Shown here in pieces: positions 9,460 to 19,500 of a stretch of DNA of 64,000 nt. The stretch comes from CAVSRC01 sp963730325 (GTDB lineage Bacteria > Pseudomonadota > Alphaproteobacteria > Rhizobiales > Kaistiaceae): the NCBI GenBank assembly GCA_963730325.1, contig CAVSRC010000004.1:172052-236051 (forward strand), written 5' to 3'. The translations under genes were made by a program, and so were the position numbers. Numbering within the stretch: position 1 is the first letter of the stretch; each line of letters opens with the position of its first letter. Below the pieces are notes generated by a model. The model saw only the letters and a list, made by a program, of their open reading frames with translations. It was not told where the DNA came from and made no database searches.

Positions 9460-10488
9460 ATGGCCGAAAATCTGGGGAAGCGGGCGTTTTCGAAGCGATC
9501 GGAAAGCGGCGGCCGGGTCATCCTTGGCGTCGGCCTTGCGCTCGCCTGCCTGGCAGTTGCCGCCGCCGCCGCACCCAAAGACCCGCCGATCAGGCCCTAC
9601 AAGGATGAGCTTTTCCGCAACGTCGTCATCAGGACCCTCTATGGCGGCGACATGCGCTTCATCGAGTATTCGAAGAAGCGCGATCTCTACGGCCGCGACA
9701 AGGTGGTCGAGAAGAAGGCGTTCGACAAGTTCGTCTCCCTGGAGCCGACCCGCGTACAGCACGAATTCGTGCTGAGCGGCAGGGGCGTGCGCTATATCGG
9801 CGTCGGGCGCACCGGCGGCGGCGCCCGCTTCATCGTCATCTTCCTCCATGGCGGCGGCAACGGCAGCCGCTTCCAGGCGGTCGACGACTGGTCGTTCGGC
9901 GGCAACTTCAACCGGCTGAAGAATCTCGTCACCCGCAACGATGGCGTCTACCTGTCGCCCGACTTCAGCGGCTTCGGCGATCGGGGCCGGGACGACATCA
10001 AGACGCTGATGAAGGATTATGCGGCGAAGTCGCCAGGCGCGCCGATCATCGTCGCCTGCACCTCGCTCAGCGGCTGGCTGTGTTTCGACCTGTTGGCCGA
10101 CAGGCAGTCCGCCGGCATGCTCGGCGGCATCCTGCTCCTCGGCTCGCTGCCGCAGAAGGAATTCTTCGCAACGCGCGTCTTCACCGATCCCGCCCGCCAC
10201 GTTCCCATCTACATCGGCCACGGCAGCAAGGACACCATCCTCGACTGGGTGACGCAGGAACTGTTCTTCAAAAAGGTCAAGGCCGCCGCGCCCGCCTATC
10301 CCATCCGTTTCGACGTCTTCGTCAACGGGCTGCACGGCACGCCGATGCGCCTGACCGACTGGCGCCGCGTCCTCAACTGGATGATCGAGACGGACGGTGG
10401 CCACCCTGCTGCCACCGGCAAGGCGTTGCCCGATCCACACAGCCGGCCGTCCACCCTGCCGCTTCCCCGGCCGCGACCGTCACCCTAA
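9460..10488 (+). CDS. Exported alpha/beta-hydrolase-like protein
   Basis: 342 residues from ATG 9460 (ribosome site ATAGGGG). An N-terminal hydrophobic segment (about residues 20-40, ending AVAAAAAPKD) looks like a signal peptide or anchor. The rest has an alpha/beta-hydrolase layout: a strand-turn FIVIFLHGGGNGSR, a nucleophile-elbow-like IIVACTSLSGW in which the outer Gly positions are Cys and Ser, an acid-position HGSKDTILDW, and a late His in NGLHGTP. The C-terminus ends in a Pro/Arg-rich tail. It is transcribed divergently from hldE across a 168-bp gap. I do not recognise a named family; esterase or peptidase activity is inference. Confidence 0.7.
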   Translation: MAENLGKRAFSKRSESGGRVILGVGLALACLAVAAAAAPKDPPIRPYKDELFRNVVIRTLYGGDMRFIEYSKKRDLYGRDKVVEKKAFDKFVSLEPTRVQHEFVLSGRGVRYIGVGRTGGGARFIVIFLHGGGNGSRFQAVDDWSFGGNFNRLKNLVTRNDGVYLSPDFSGFGDRGRDDIKTLMKDYAAKSPGAPIIVACTSLSGWLCFDLLADRQSAGMLGGILLLGSLPQKEFFATRVFTDPARHVPIYIGHGSKDTILDWVTQELFFKKVKAAAPAYPIRFDVFVNGLHGTPMRLTDWRRVLNWMIETDGGHPAATGKALPDPHSRPSTLPLPRPRPSP

Positions 10489-10627
10489 GCCAAGGTGTCG
10501 GGAAACCGGCCATACACCGGGACAGGTCTGGAATCGTGAGACATAACAGGGATTTGTCAGGCCAGAGCTGTTCCAATCTGATAGGATTGCCGCCGTCCGC
10601 GACGGAAAATGCCGCCGCACGCGTTCA

Positions 10628-11869
10628 ATGCGCTACACCGCAACCAAACCGTCGGTCCGTATGTCCGCCATCAGACAGATCGTCCTCTCCCTTATCGTCA
10701 TCCTGATCGCCGCCGCAGGCTGGTACGCCTACGACCAGGGCTGGTTCTCCGCGCAACAGGCGCAAGGCCCCGGCGCCGGGGCCGGGCAGGCCGACGGCAG
10801 GGGGCCGCGCGGCCCGGGCTTCGGCAACGGCCGTGGCAGCGCCGTCCTCGTGATCACTGCGCCGGTTGGCACCGACGATGCCGGCATCGACGTGCGCGCC
10901 ATCGGCACCGTCGCGGCGGCGCAGGAGGTGACGCTCTACCCGCAGGACAGCGGCATCGTCACCGACGTCGCCTTCACCCCGGGCAGCAAGGTCACCAAGG
11001 GTCAGACGCTTGTCCAGCTCGACGATTCCGACCAGCAGGTGGCGCTGGAAAGGGCGAAGATCGCGCTGCAGACCGCCCAGTCGGCGCTTGACCGCGCCGA
11101 GCAGCTGGCCAAGTCGAACAACATCACCACCGTCGCCCTCACCGATGCCCGCACCGCCCAGCAGAACGCCGCGATCGGATTGAAGGCGGCTGAGAACGAC
11201 CTCGCCAAGCGCACCATCACCGCGCCCTTCGCCGGCATCATCGGCCTCACCGATATCGCCATCGGCGATCTCATCAGCTCCTCCAAGGCGATCGCCACGC
11301 TCGACGACATGTCGAAGGTGACCGTCGCCTTCGACGTGCCGGAGCGCGCATCGGGCCTGGTTGCTGTCGGCCAGCCGGTCGCCGCCACCACCGAGGCGCT
11401 TGCCGGCCAGACCTTCAAGGGCACCGTCTCGGCGGTCGACAACCGCGTCGACCCGGTGGCGCGCACCCTCAGGGTCGAGGCGACGCTGCCCAACGACGCC
11501 AACGTTCTGAAGCCGGGCATGGCGCTCAACGCCGCCATGAGCTTCCCCGGCACGCCGCATCCTTCCGTTCCCTCGCTGGCCGTTCAGTGGGACCGCGCCG
11601 GGGCCTATGTCTGGAAGGTCACGGACGACAAGGCCCATCGAACGCCCGTGCAGATCCTCGGCCGGCGCAGCGGCGCCGTCATCGTCACCGGCGATCTGGC
11701 GGAAAACGATCTCGTCGTCGTCGAGGGCCTGCAGCGCCTGCGCGAAGGCAGCACGGTGACCGAGGCGGATGCCGCGCCCGAGGCGGCGGCCGGCATTGGT
11801 CGAGGCGGCGGTGAAGGCAGTGGTAACGGCCCCGGCGAGGGTACCGTCCGCCGCCCGACCAGCGGCTGA
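10628..11869 (+). CDS. RND efflux periplasmic adaptor (HlyD/AcrA-type membrane fusion protein)
   Basis: 413 residues; an in-frame ATG at 10661 is an alternative start just before the hydrophobic anchor (QIVLSLIVILIAAAGWYAY). The order is typical: lipoyl half, coiled-coil hairpin (about residues 140-185, ALERAKIALQTAQSALDRAEQL), second lipoyl half with APFAGIIGL, beta-barrel and membrane-proximal domain, and a Gly-rich tail. It links an inner-membrane RND pump to an outer-membrane channel. The pump gene begins 12 bp downstream. No outer-membrane factor gene is present nearby, so a channel encoded elsewhere would be shared. Confidence 0.92.
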   Translation: MRYTATKPSVRMSAIRQIVLSLIVILIAAAGWYAYDQGWFSAQQAQGPGAGAGQADGRGPRGPGFGNGRGSAVLVITAPVGTDDAGIDVRAIGTVAAAQEVTLYPQDSGIVTDVAFTPGSKVTKGQTLVQLDDSDQQVALERAKIALQTAQSALDRAEQLAKSNNITTVALTDARTAQQNAAIGLKAAENDLAKRTITAPFAGIIGLTDIAIGDLISSSKAIATLDDMSKVTVAFDVPERASGLVAVGQPVAATTEALAGQTFKGTVSAVDNRVDPVARTLRVEATLPNDANVLKPGMALNAAMSFPGTPHPSVPSLAVQWDRAGAYVWKVTDDKAHRTPVQILGRRSGAVIVTGDLAENDLVVVEGLQRLREGSTVTEADAAPEAAAGIGRGGGEGSGNGPGEGTVRRPTSG

Positions 11870-11881
11870 GCGAGCGACGTC

Positions 11882-14800
11882 ATGGCAAAGACCGACGCAA
11901 ATCCGCATGCGAGCCGTGACGGCGGGATTGCCTCGCTGTTCGTTCGCCGGCCGGTGCTGGCCGTCGTCCTCAATCTGTTCATCGTCATCGCCGGCCTGGC
12001 CGCGTTGAGCGGCATCGAGGTCCGCGAACTGCCCAATATCGATCGCCCGGTGATCACCGTGCGCACCAACTACACCGGTGCCACGCCCGACACGATCGAC
12101 AAGGAAGTGACCAGCGTCATCGAGGGGGCGGTGGCGCGTATCCCCGGCGTCGTGTCGATCTCCTCGACGTCGAATGCCGGCCAGAGCCGCGTGACGGTTG
12201 AATTCGACCAGAAGACCGACATCAACGTCGCCGCCAACGACCTGCGCGATGCCATCGGCAATCTGCGCAGCCTGCCTACCGACGACAATTTCAAGCCGCC
12301 GACCATCGTCAAGGCCGATGCCAACGCCGACGCCATCATGCGTCTGGCGGCGACCTCGTCGACCATGTCGATTCAGGACCTGACCCAGGTCGTCAACGAC
12401 GTGATCGTGACGCGCCTGGCGGCCGTCGACGGCGTCGCCGACGTTCAGGTCTTTGGCGACCGCAGCCCCATCGTCCAGATCATCATCGATCCCAATGCGC
12501 TGGCCGCGCATGGCCTCACCATCGCCGACCTCAATTCGGCGCTCGGCAATGTCACGCTCGACGCGCCCGCCGGCACCATATCGGACGCCAACCGCACGCT
12601 GCTCGTGCGCGCCGACGCCAGCGCCAAGTCGGCTGATGAGATCGCCGACATCCAGATCAACCCACAGACCAGGGTCGCGGACGTCGCCGATGTCGTCTTC
12701 GGCCCGGCCGACAAGACGACCTCGCTGCGTATCAACGGCAAGGTCGGCGTTGGCCTCGCCATCGTGCGCCAGGCGCGTGCCAATACCCTCGATATCTCCG
12801 CCGGCGTGCGCAAGGCGATCGCGGAGATGCAGGGCTCGCTGCCGCCCGGTGTCAACCTGACCGTCACCTCCGACGACGCCGAGTTCATCAGCGGCGCCAT
12901 CCACGAAGTGCTCATCACCCTCATCATCGCCACCACCATCGTCATCGCCATCATCTACCTGTTCCTGCAGTCGCTGAGGGTGACGTTCATCCCGGCGGTT
13001 ACCGTGCCGATCGCGCTCATCGGCACGCTCGCCGCCATGTGGGTGGTCGGCTTCTCCATCAACGTGTTGACGCTGCTTGCCCTGGTGCTGGCGACCGGGC
13101 TGGTGGTCGACGACGCCATCGTCGTCATCGAGAACATCTCGCGTCAGCGCGGCCTCGGCCTCGGGCCCCGCGCCGCCGCCGTGCTCGGCACCCGTCAGGT
13201 GTTCTTCGCCGTGCTCGCCACAACCGCGACGCTCGCCGCCGTGTTCATCCCCATTTCGTTCTTCCCCGGCCTCACCGGTTCGCTGTTCTCCGAATTCGGT
13301 TTCGTGCTCGCCTTCGCTGTGACGCTCTCCTGCTTCGTCGCGCTCACCCTGTCGCCGATGCTCGCCTCACGGCTGATCAGCGACAAGCAGGCCCACCATG
13401 AGCACAATGCCATCGGCCGGCGCGTCGCCGCCTTCGGCGAGCGCATCATTCATGTCTACACGCGCCTGCTCGATGCCGCGCTGAGGGCGCCGATGGTGGT
13501 CATCGTTGCCGCCCTGCTGTTTGCCGGCGCGGCAGTTGCCGCCTTCAACCTGCTCCCCTCGGAGCTCACCCCCACCGAGGATCGCGGCTTCGTTCCGATC
13601 TCCGTCTCGGTGCCGCAAGGCTCGACCGTCGATTACACCGAAGCCCAGATGAAGCTGGTCGAGCGGACCGCCGCACCGCTGCTCAAGAGCGGCGAGGCGA
13701 CGAACTTGTTTGCCATTGCCCGCGGCGACGGCAATGGCGGCTTCATGTTCCTGACGCTGGCGCCGTGGGGAGAGCGCACACGCACGCAGGCCGAAATCAC
13801 CGCGCAATTGAACCGCGAGCTGCAACGCATTCCCGGCGTCCAGGTCTTTGCCCGCACCGCCAACAGCCTCGGCATCCGCGGTGGCGGGCAGGGCCTGCAA
13901 TTCGCCATCACCGGCACCGATTACGACCAGCTCGCCGGCGTCGCCGACAAGCTGATGCAGGCGATGGAGAAGGACCCGGTCTTCGACCGCGTGCAGCTCA
14001 ATTACGACACCACCCAGCCGCAGATGGCCATCCAGATCAACCGTCAGCGCGCCGCCGACGTCGGCATCTCGGTCGACACCATCTCGGGCGCCGTGCAGAC
14101 CATCCTCAGCGGCAAGAACCTGGGCAACTACTACATCGGCGACAGCCCGATCGAGATCCTGGCCAAGGTGCCCGACGGCATGGTCCAGGACACCAGCGCG
14201 CTCGACAACATGCAGCTGCGCACCAGGGACGGGAAGATGGTGCCGCTCTCCTCGCTGGTCACCTTCAAGGAGTCGGCAGTGGCGCCCAGCCTGCCGCGCC
14301 AGGATCAGCGGCGCGCCATCCCCATGGGCGCCGGGCTCGGCGAGGGCGTTGACCTGCGCCAGGGCATGAACGAGCTGCAGGTGCTTACCGCCGAGATCCT
14401 GCCCGCCAATAACGGTCTGGTCTTCACCGGCGAGGCCAAGGAGCTGAACAGCGCCACCAGCGGCGTCGTGCAGACATTCATCTTTGCGCTGCTCATCGTC
14501 CTGCTGGTTCTGGCCGGGCAGTTCGAGAGCTTCTCCAGCGCCTTCATCCTCATCGCCACGGTGCCGTTCGGCCTTGCCGCGGCGATCTTCGCCATTCTGC
14601 TTACCCACGGCTCGATCAACATCTACAGCGAGATCGGCCTGGTCATGCTGGTCGGGCTGATGTCGAAGAACGGCATCCTGATCGTCGAGTTCGCCAACCA
14701 GCTTCGCGATGCCGGCCAGTCGGTCCACGACGCGGTGCGCAACGCTGCGCTGATCCGCCTGCGCCCCGTGGTGATGACCATGATCGCCACCGTGCTCGGC

Positions 14801-15073
14801 GGCCTGCCTCTGGTGTTGCGCGGCGGCGCCGGGTCCGAGGCCCGTCATGCGCTCGGCTGGGTCATCGTCGGCGGCCTGGGGCTCGCCACGCTGGCCACGC
14901 TGTTCCTGACGCCGGTTGTCTACATGCTGCTCGCCCGCTTCGCCAAGCCGCGCATCGCCGAAGAACAGCGGCTCGAACGCGAGCTGGAGGAAGCCCATGC
15001 CATCAGCGGCGGTCTCACGCCCACTCCGGAAGAAGAGGGAGACGTGAGCACCTATTCGGCCGCGGCGGAGTAG
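11882..15073 (+). CDS. RND-family efflux pump permease (HAE1/AcrB-like)
   Basis: 1,063 residues, standard length for a proton-driven RND pump with 12 membrane helices and two large periplasmic loops. The N-terminal helix FVRRPVLAVVLNLFIVIAGL, the intramembrane Asp-Asp pair in ATGLVVDDAIVVIENI, and the TM10-11 region LVMLVGLMSKNGILIVEFAN are all clear. The Asp pair and absence of HME-type heavy-metal signature favour drug/amphiphile export rather than metal export. Cotranscribed with the adaptor at 10628 and followed by sigma/anti-sigma/sensor genes that may control it. Confidence 0.93.
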   Translation: MAKTDANPHASRDGGIASLFVRRPVLAVVLNLFIVIAGLAALSGIEVRELPNIDRPVITVRTNYTGATPDTIDKEVTSVIEGAVARIPGVVSISSTSNAGQSRVTVEFDQKTDINVAANDLRDAIGNLRSLPTDDNFKPPTIVKADANADAIMRLAATSSTMSIQDLTQVVNDVIVTRLAAVDGVADVQVFGDRSPIVQIIIDPNALAAHGLTIADLNSALGNVTLDAPAGTISDANRTLLVRADASAKSADEIADIQINPQTRVADVADVVFGPADKTTSLRINGKVGVGLAIVRQARANTLDISAGVRKAIAEMQGSLPPGVNLTVTSDDAEFISGAIHEVLITLIIATTIVIAIIYLFLQSLRVTFIPAVTVPIALIGTLAAMWVVGFSINVLTLLALVLATGLVVDDAIVVIENISRQRGLGLGPRAAAVLGTRQVFFAVLATTATLAAVFIPISFFPGLTGSLFSEFGFVLAFAVTLSCFVALTLSPMLASRLISDKQAHHEHNAIGRRVAAFGERIIHVYTRLLDAALRAPMVVIVAALLFAGAAVAAFNLLPSELTPTEDRGFVPISVSVPQGSTVDYTEAQMKLVERTAAPLLKSGEATNLFAIARGDGNGGFMFLTLAPWGERTRTQAEITAQLNRELQRIPGVQVFARTANSLGIRGGGQGLQFAITGTDYDQLAGVADKLMQAMEKDPVFDRVQLNYDTTQPQMAIQINRQRAADVGISVDTISGAVQTILSGKNLGNYYIGDSPIEILAKVPDGMVQDTSALDNMQLRTRDGKMVPLSSLVTFKESAVAPSLPRQDQRRAIPMGAGLGEGVDLRQGMNELQVLTAEILPANNGLVFTGEAKELNSATSGVVQTFIFALLIVLLVLAGQFESFSSAFILIATVPFGLAAAIFAILLTHGSINIYSEIGLVMLVGLMSKNGILIVEFANQLRDAGQSVHDAVRNAALIRLRPVVMTMIATVLGGLPLVLRGGAGSEARHALGWVIVGGLGLATLATLFLTPVVYMLLARFAKPRIAEEQRLERELEEAHAISGGLTPTPEEEGDVSTYSAAAE

Positions 15074-15229
15074 AGGGAGGGCGAAGTGCCCGCCGCCTCA
15101 TTGCCCATAGCATCGCCCGCCGGCGCCGCGCCGCCACGGCCGGCTCGCCGCGCCTATGCGCGTCGTGCCAGGGGCGCGATCATCGGCTATCGTTGGCGGC
15201 GGGGCAGGCTCACAGCTTGGGAGTGCGGC

Positions 15230-15814
15230 TTGGATCGGTCGCGCGATTCGCTGGATTGGGCACGCATACACGCCGATCAGGCGATCATGGCCGCCATTGC
15301 CGAGGGCGACGAGGCCGCCTTCGCCCGGCTGGTGCGCAGCCTTGCCCCGGTGCTGCTGCGCTTTGCCCGCGCGACGCTGGCCGCCAGCCCCGCCGAGGCG
15401 GAGGAGGTGGTGCAGGAGGTGCTCATCCGCATCTGGCAGCAGGCTGCAAGCTGGCAGCCGGATGGCCGCATCTCGACCTGGGCGCACCGCGTCGCCTATC
15501 GCCTCTGCATCGACCGGGTGCGCCGGCTGCGTCCCTCCGTCGCCATCGACGCCGTGGAGGATGACCTGACCGATCCGGCGCCGCTGCCCGGCGCCCGCAT
15601 GGCGCGTCTGGAGGATGTCCGGGCCGTGCAGGCGGCCGTAGCGGCGCTGCCCGAACGCCAGCGCGCCGCCATCGTGCTCTGCCACTTCCAGGGCCTCGGC
15701 CAGGCGGAAGCCGCTGCCGTCATGGGGCTCAGCGAAGAGGCATACGAATCCTTGCTGGCGCGCGGACGCCGCCGTCTGCGCGCCCAATTCGCCAATGGAG
15801 GCGGTGAGCCATGA
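15230..15814 (+). CDS. ECF-type RNA polymerase sigma factor
   Basis: About 194 residues if started at TTG 15230, which has GGGAG 6 bp upstream; the frame is open back to 15086 but that extension is low-complexity Ala/Pro/Arg and unlike the family. Sigma region 2 is clear (FARLVRSLAPVLLRFARATL ... AEEVVQEVLIRIWQQA ... STWAHRVAYRLCIDRVRR) and region 4 has LPERQRAAIVLCHFQG and an HTH with QAEAAAVMGLSEEAYES. The stop overlaps the start of the next gene by 4 bp (ATGA), indicating coupling to a probable anti-sigma factor. It lies 156 bp after the RND pump in the same direction. Confidence 0.9.
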   Translation: MDRSRDSLDWARIHADQAIMAAIAEGDEAAFARLVRSLAPVLLRFARATLAASPAEAEEVVQEVLIRIWQQAASWQPDGRISTWAHRVAYRLCIDRVRRLRPSVAIDAVEDDLTDPAPLPGARMARLEDVRAVQAAVAALPERQRAAIVLCHFQGLGQAEAAAVMGLSEEAYESLLARGRRRLRAQFANGGGEP

Positions 15815-16131
15815 CCGGCGAAGCACCAATTACGACCGACGAATTGCACAGGCTCGACGAAAGCCTCGCCGGCGCGGCCGCGGCGCTCGACCGCGAGATC
15901 GCGGCCTCCGGCGCGGCCGAGCGCATCGCCGATCGCGTCGTGGCGCGCCTCGCCGAGCGCCGCCGGGTCCGCCGTTCCATCTGGTTTGCGGTTGCCGCCG
16001 CACTGATCGTCGCCGCCGGCCTCGGCAGTCTCGCCGATTTCGCCCTGATCGGCGAACGCGCCGCGCCCAACCAGGAGGTCGTCGTCATCGATCCGCTGAT
16101 CTTCGGGACGGCGGTGGTGGACCAGAGATGA
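15811..16131 (+). CDS. Small single-pass membrane protein, probable anti-sigma factor
   Basis: 106 residues. Cytoplasmic N-terminal part (about 1-52) is charged and helical (LDESLAGAAAALDREI, AERIADRVVARLAERR), followed by one transmembrane helix (about 55-75, SIWFAVAAALIVAAGLGSLA) and a short periplasmic tail. No zinc ASD motif (HxxxCxxC) is present, so it is not a ZAS-type anti-sigma. Size, topology and 4-bp overlaps with the upstream sigma factor gene and the downstream sensor-like gene resemble CnrY-type anti-sigma factors. Function inferred from context. Confidence 0.7.
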   Translation: MTGEAPITTDELHRLDESLAGAAAALDREIAASGAAERIADRVVARLAERRRVRRSIWFAVAAALIVAAGLGSLADFALIGERAAPNQEVVVIDPLIFGTAVVDQR

Positions 16132-16556
16132 CCAGGCAACGTTGGCTCGGCTTCGGCCTTGTTCTGTCGCTGGCGCTCAATGCCTTCTTCATCGGCGCCG
16201 CCGCCACCGACATGATCCGCTTCGACGCGGACAAGGATCGCCACCGGCACGGCGTCCTGCGCTACGAACTGCGCTGGCTTGCCGCCCGCCTGCCGGCGGA
16301 TGCCATGGACAAGGTTGAGGCGGCGGTGGCCGCCGGGCGCCCCGATGCGCAACGCCATATCGCGCGCCTGCGTGCGCTGCGCACTGAGCTCGGCACACTG
16401 CTCGCTGCTGGCGAGCCGGATCGCGCCGCCATCGACGCCAAGCTGGCCGCCATCCGTTCAGAACTCGATCAGATGCTGGGCGGTGCCCAGGCGGCGACCA
16501 TCGACTCGCTGCTGACGCTGCCGCCCGAAACCCGCAAGGCGCTCGCCGGCAACTGA
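16128..16556 (+). CDS. Periplasmic metal-sensor-like protein (Metal_resist/CnrX-CpxP type)
   Basis: 142 residues starting at ATG 16128, which overlaps the previous stop (ATGA). One N-terminal hydrophobic helix (about 5-28, WLGFGLVLSLALNAFFIGAA) anchors or exports it; the rest is all-helical with long amphipathic helices (AMDKVEAAVAAGRPDAQRHI, RAAIDAKLAAIRSELDQML), the layout of periplasmic heavy-metal sensors and Spy/CpxP relatives. A DKDRHRHG stretch just after the anchor offers two His as possible metal ligands. It closes a sigma/membrane/sensor trio and ends 7 bp from the end of the converging RND gene. Confidence 0.75.
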   Translation: MTRQRWLGFGLVLSLALNAFFIGAAATDMIRFDADKDRHRHGVLRYELRWLAARLPADAMDKVEAAVAAGRPDAQRHIARLRALRTELGTLLAAGEPDRAAIDAKLAAIRSELDQMLGGAQAATIDSLLTLPPETRKALAGN

Positions 16557-16563
16557 CCCGGCG

Positions 16564-19500
16564 TCAGTGTTGCTTGCCGTTGCCGATGTTGCCGCCGCGG
16601 CGCGCGAACGTCGCAAGTCCGCCGCCGCCGGCCGCCTTGCGGGCGCGGGCACGCCATCGCCGAACCAGGCGCTGGCGCCACGCCGCCCCCTTGGCGACCA
16701 GCGCAAGCTGCGCCGGCGTCACCACCAGCGTCAGGATGGTCGCGAAGCCGAGGCCGAACACGATGGCCGTCGAAAGCTGCACCCACCACTGGGTCGAGGG
16801 CGCGCCGATGGTGATCGCGCGGTGGACGAAGTTGATGTTGATGCCGAATGCGATCGGCAGCACGCCGAGCACCGCCGCGCCGGCGGTCAGCAGCACCGGC
16901 CGGGCGCGCTCGCGGCAGGTTCTCAGGATCGCCTCCTCGACCGGCACGCCTTCGTGTCGCAGCCGATCGTAGGTATCGATCAGAACGATGTTGTTGTTGG
17001 TCACGATGCCGGCCAGCGCGATGATGCCGATGCCGGTCATCACCACCCCGAAGGCCTGGCCCATCACCATCACGCCGACGAACACGCCGATCGTCGACAA
17101 GATGATGGAGAACAGCACCAGCGCCACGCTGGTCAGCTTGTTGAACTGCGCCAGCAGCACGGCGAAGATCAGGAAGATCGCGGCGCCGAAGGCCTTGCCG
17201 AGGAAGTCGCTGGCGTTCTGGCGCTCCTCGTCGGAGCCCTTCAGCTTCCACGTCACCAGGCCCTTGAAGTCGGCCGCGGCGAGTTCCTTCTTGATCGCTT
17301 CCTGCACGGCAGCCGTCTGCGTCTCGTCGGCGACGTTGGCGGTGACCGTGATGACGCGCTTGCCGTCGACGCGGTGGATGACGCCGGTGCTCAGCGCCGG
17401 CACGCGCTTGACGAAATTGCCGATCGGCACCGAGCCGGCCGGCGTCTGCACGCGCAGCTCGTCGAGCTGGGTCAGCGTCCGGCGGTCCTCCGGCACGCGC
17501 AGGATGATGTCGACCGGCTTGTCGCTGGTCTGCGGCCGGTAGTTGGTGATCTTGAGGCCGTTGGTGACGAGCTGGACGACCGAGCCCACCGAGCCGACGC
17601 CGATCCCGTATTTGGCGGCCTCAGCCTTGTCGATTTCCAGGCGCCAGTCGATGCCGGGGATCGGCAGCCCGTTGTCGAGGTCGCGTATCTCCGGGCTCTT
17701 GGCAAGGTCGCCGGAGACCTCGAGCGCTGCCGCACGCAGAGCGTCCGGATAGTCGCTGGACAGTTGTATCTGGATCGGCTTGCCGGTCGGCGGGCCGCCC
17801 TGAGGCGCCGTCACCTCGACCTTTATGCCGGCAATGTCGGCTGTCCGGCTGCGGATGTCGTTCATGATGACCGAGGCCGGGCGGCGCTGCTGCCAGTCGA
17901 TGAACTCGAACTGGATCTGGCCGATGACGTCCTCGGTGATGTCCTGCGAGCCTTGGCCCAATTCGCCGGAGCTTGCATAGACGCTCGACAGCTCCTTCAT
18001 GGGCAGGATGCGCGCCTCGACCTCGCGCACCAGACGGTCCTTCTCGGCAAGCGAGAGATTGCCGCGCGCGTGGACCAGCACGATGCCCTGGTCGGGCTCG
18101 ACATTGGGGAAGAATTCGACGCCCTTGCCGAGCTTGCCGTAGAGGATCGGCACGCCGACCAGCAGAGCGAAGGCGATGAGCACGGTGATGCCCGGATGGC
18201 GCACCGCCTGGCGCACGGTCTTGATGTACGGGCCTTCGCGTTGCGCCACGTCGTGATGCACGATGTGCTGCTTGCCGACCAGCGCGCCCAGCGTCGGCGT
18301 GAAGATCAGCGCCGCCACCAGCGAGCACGACAGCGTCGCGATCAGCGTCAGCGGCAGATAGCCCATGAACTGGCCAACGATGCCCGGCCACAGGAGCAGG
18401 GGGGAAAACGCGGCAATGCGCGTCAGCGTCGCGGCGATCACCGGGCCGGACATGCGGTGCGCCGCGAAGGCATAGGCCTCGCGCGGATGCATGCCCTCGC
18501 TCATGCGCCGCTCGGCGAATTCCGACACGATGATCGAATCGTCCACCAGCATGCCGACGGCGAGGATCAGGCTGAACAGCACGACGATGTTCACCGTCAA
18601 CCCGGCAAGGCTGAGGCCGAGAATGCCGACCAGGAAGGAGAAGGGCACGGCGATGCCGATGAAGATCGAGGCGCGGCCGCCGAGGAAGAACAGGATGATG
18701 ACCGCGACCAGGAAGACGGCGGTGATGACGCTGTTCTGCAACTCGTCGAGCATGTCGATGATGAACACCGACTGATCTTGCAGGAACTCGACCTTGAGCG
18801 TGTCCGGCCACTGCTTCTCGGCGGCAGCAACGGCCTTCTTCACGCCGGCAACGGTATCGATCAGGTTGGCGCCGGCGCGCTTGGCCACTTCGATGGCGAT
18901 CGCCGGCCGGCCGTTGACGCGGGTCACCGATGTGGCGTCGCGGAAGGTCGGCTTGATCGTGGCGACGTCGCCGAGCTTCACCGTGGCGGCATTGGAGGCG
19001 GTCACCGGTATGTTGAGCACGTCTTCCGGCTTCTCGATCAGGGCCGGCACCTTGACCGCGAAGCGCCCCTGCGTTCCTTCCAGCGCGCCGGCCGCTACCA
19101 GACTGTTGCCGGCGGCGGCGGCGCCGACGAACTGGTCGAGCGAAACGCCGTAGCTCCTGAGCAGCATCGGCTCGGCGATGATCTCGACGACCTCGTCGCG
19201 TGTGCCCTTGAGCGTGGCGGAGAGCACACCGGGCACCTGCTCGATGGTGTCCTGCGCCTGCTGGGCGATGGTCGTCAGCGTGCGTTCGGAAAGATCGCCC
19301 GAAAGGGTGACCACAACCACCGGGAACAGGCTGAGGTTGACCTCGTGCACGCTCGGCTCGTCGGCATCGGACGGCAGGTCGCTCCTGGCACCGTCCACCT
19401 TGGCGCGCACGTCCTGTAGCGCCGTGTCTTCGTTGAAGCCGGCCTCGAATTCGAGCAGCACGTAGCCGCCGCCCTCGAAGGCCGCGGCGCGCATCTCCTT

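Noticed and set aside
9292..10440. Long upstream extension of the hldE frame and, in the other direction, of the hydrolase frame (7816-9459).
   Set aside because: Both are antisense to the neighbouring gene; HldE homologues begin at MDAN and the hydrolase begins after a ribosome site at 9460.
16567..19419. Very long open frame (about 950 codons) on the plus strand opposite the RND pump, with many Asp/His/Gly residues.
   Set aside because: It is the antisense shadow of a high-GC gene; it has no family resemblance, no ribosome site, and the opposite strand encodes a textbook RND pump.
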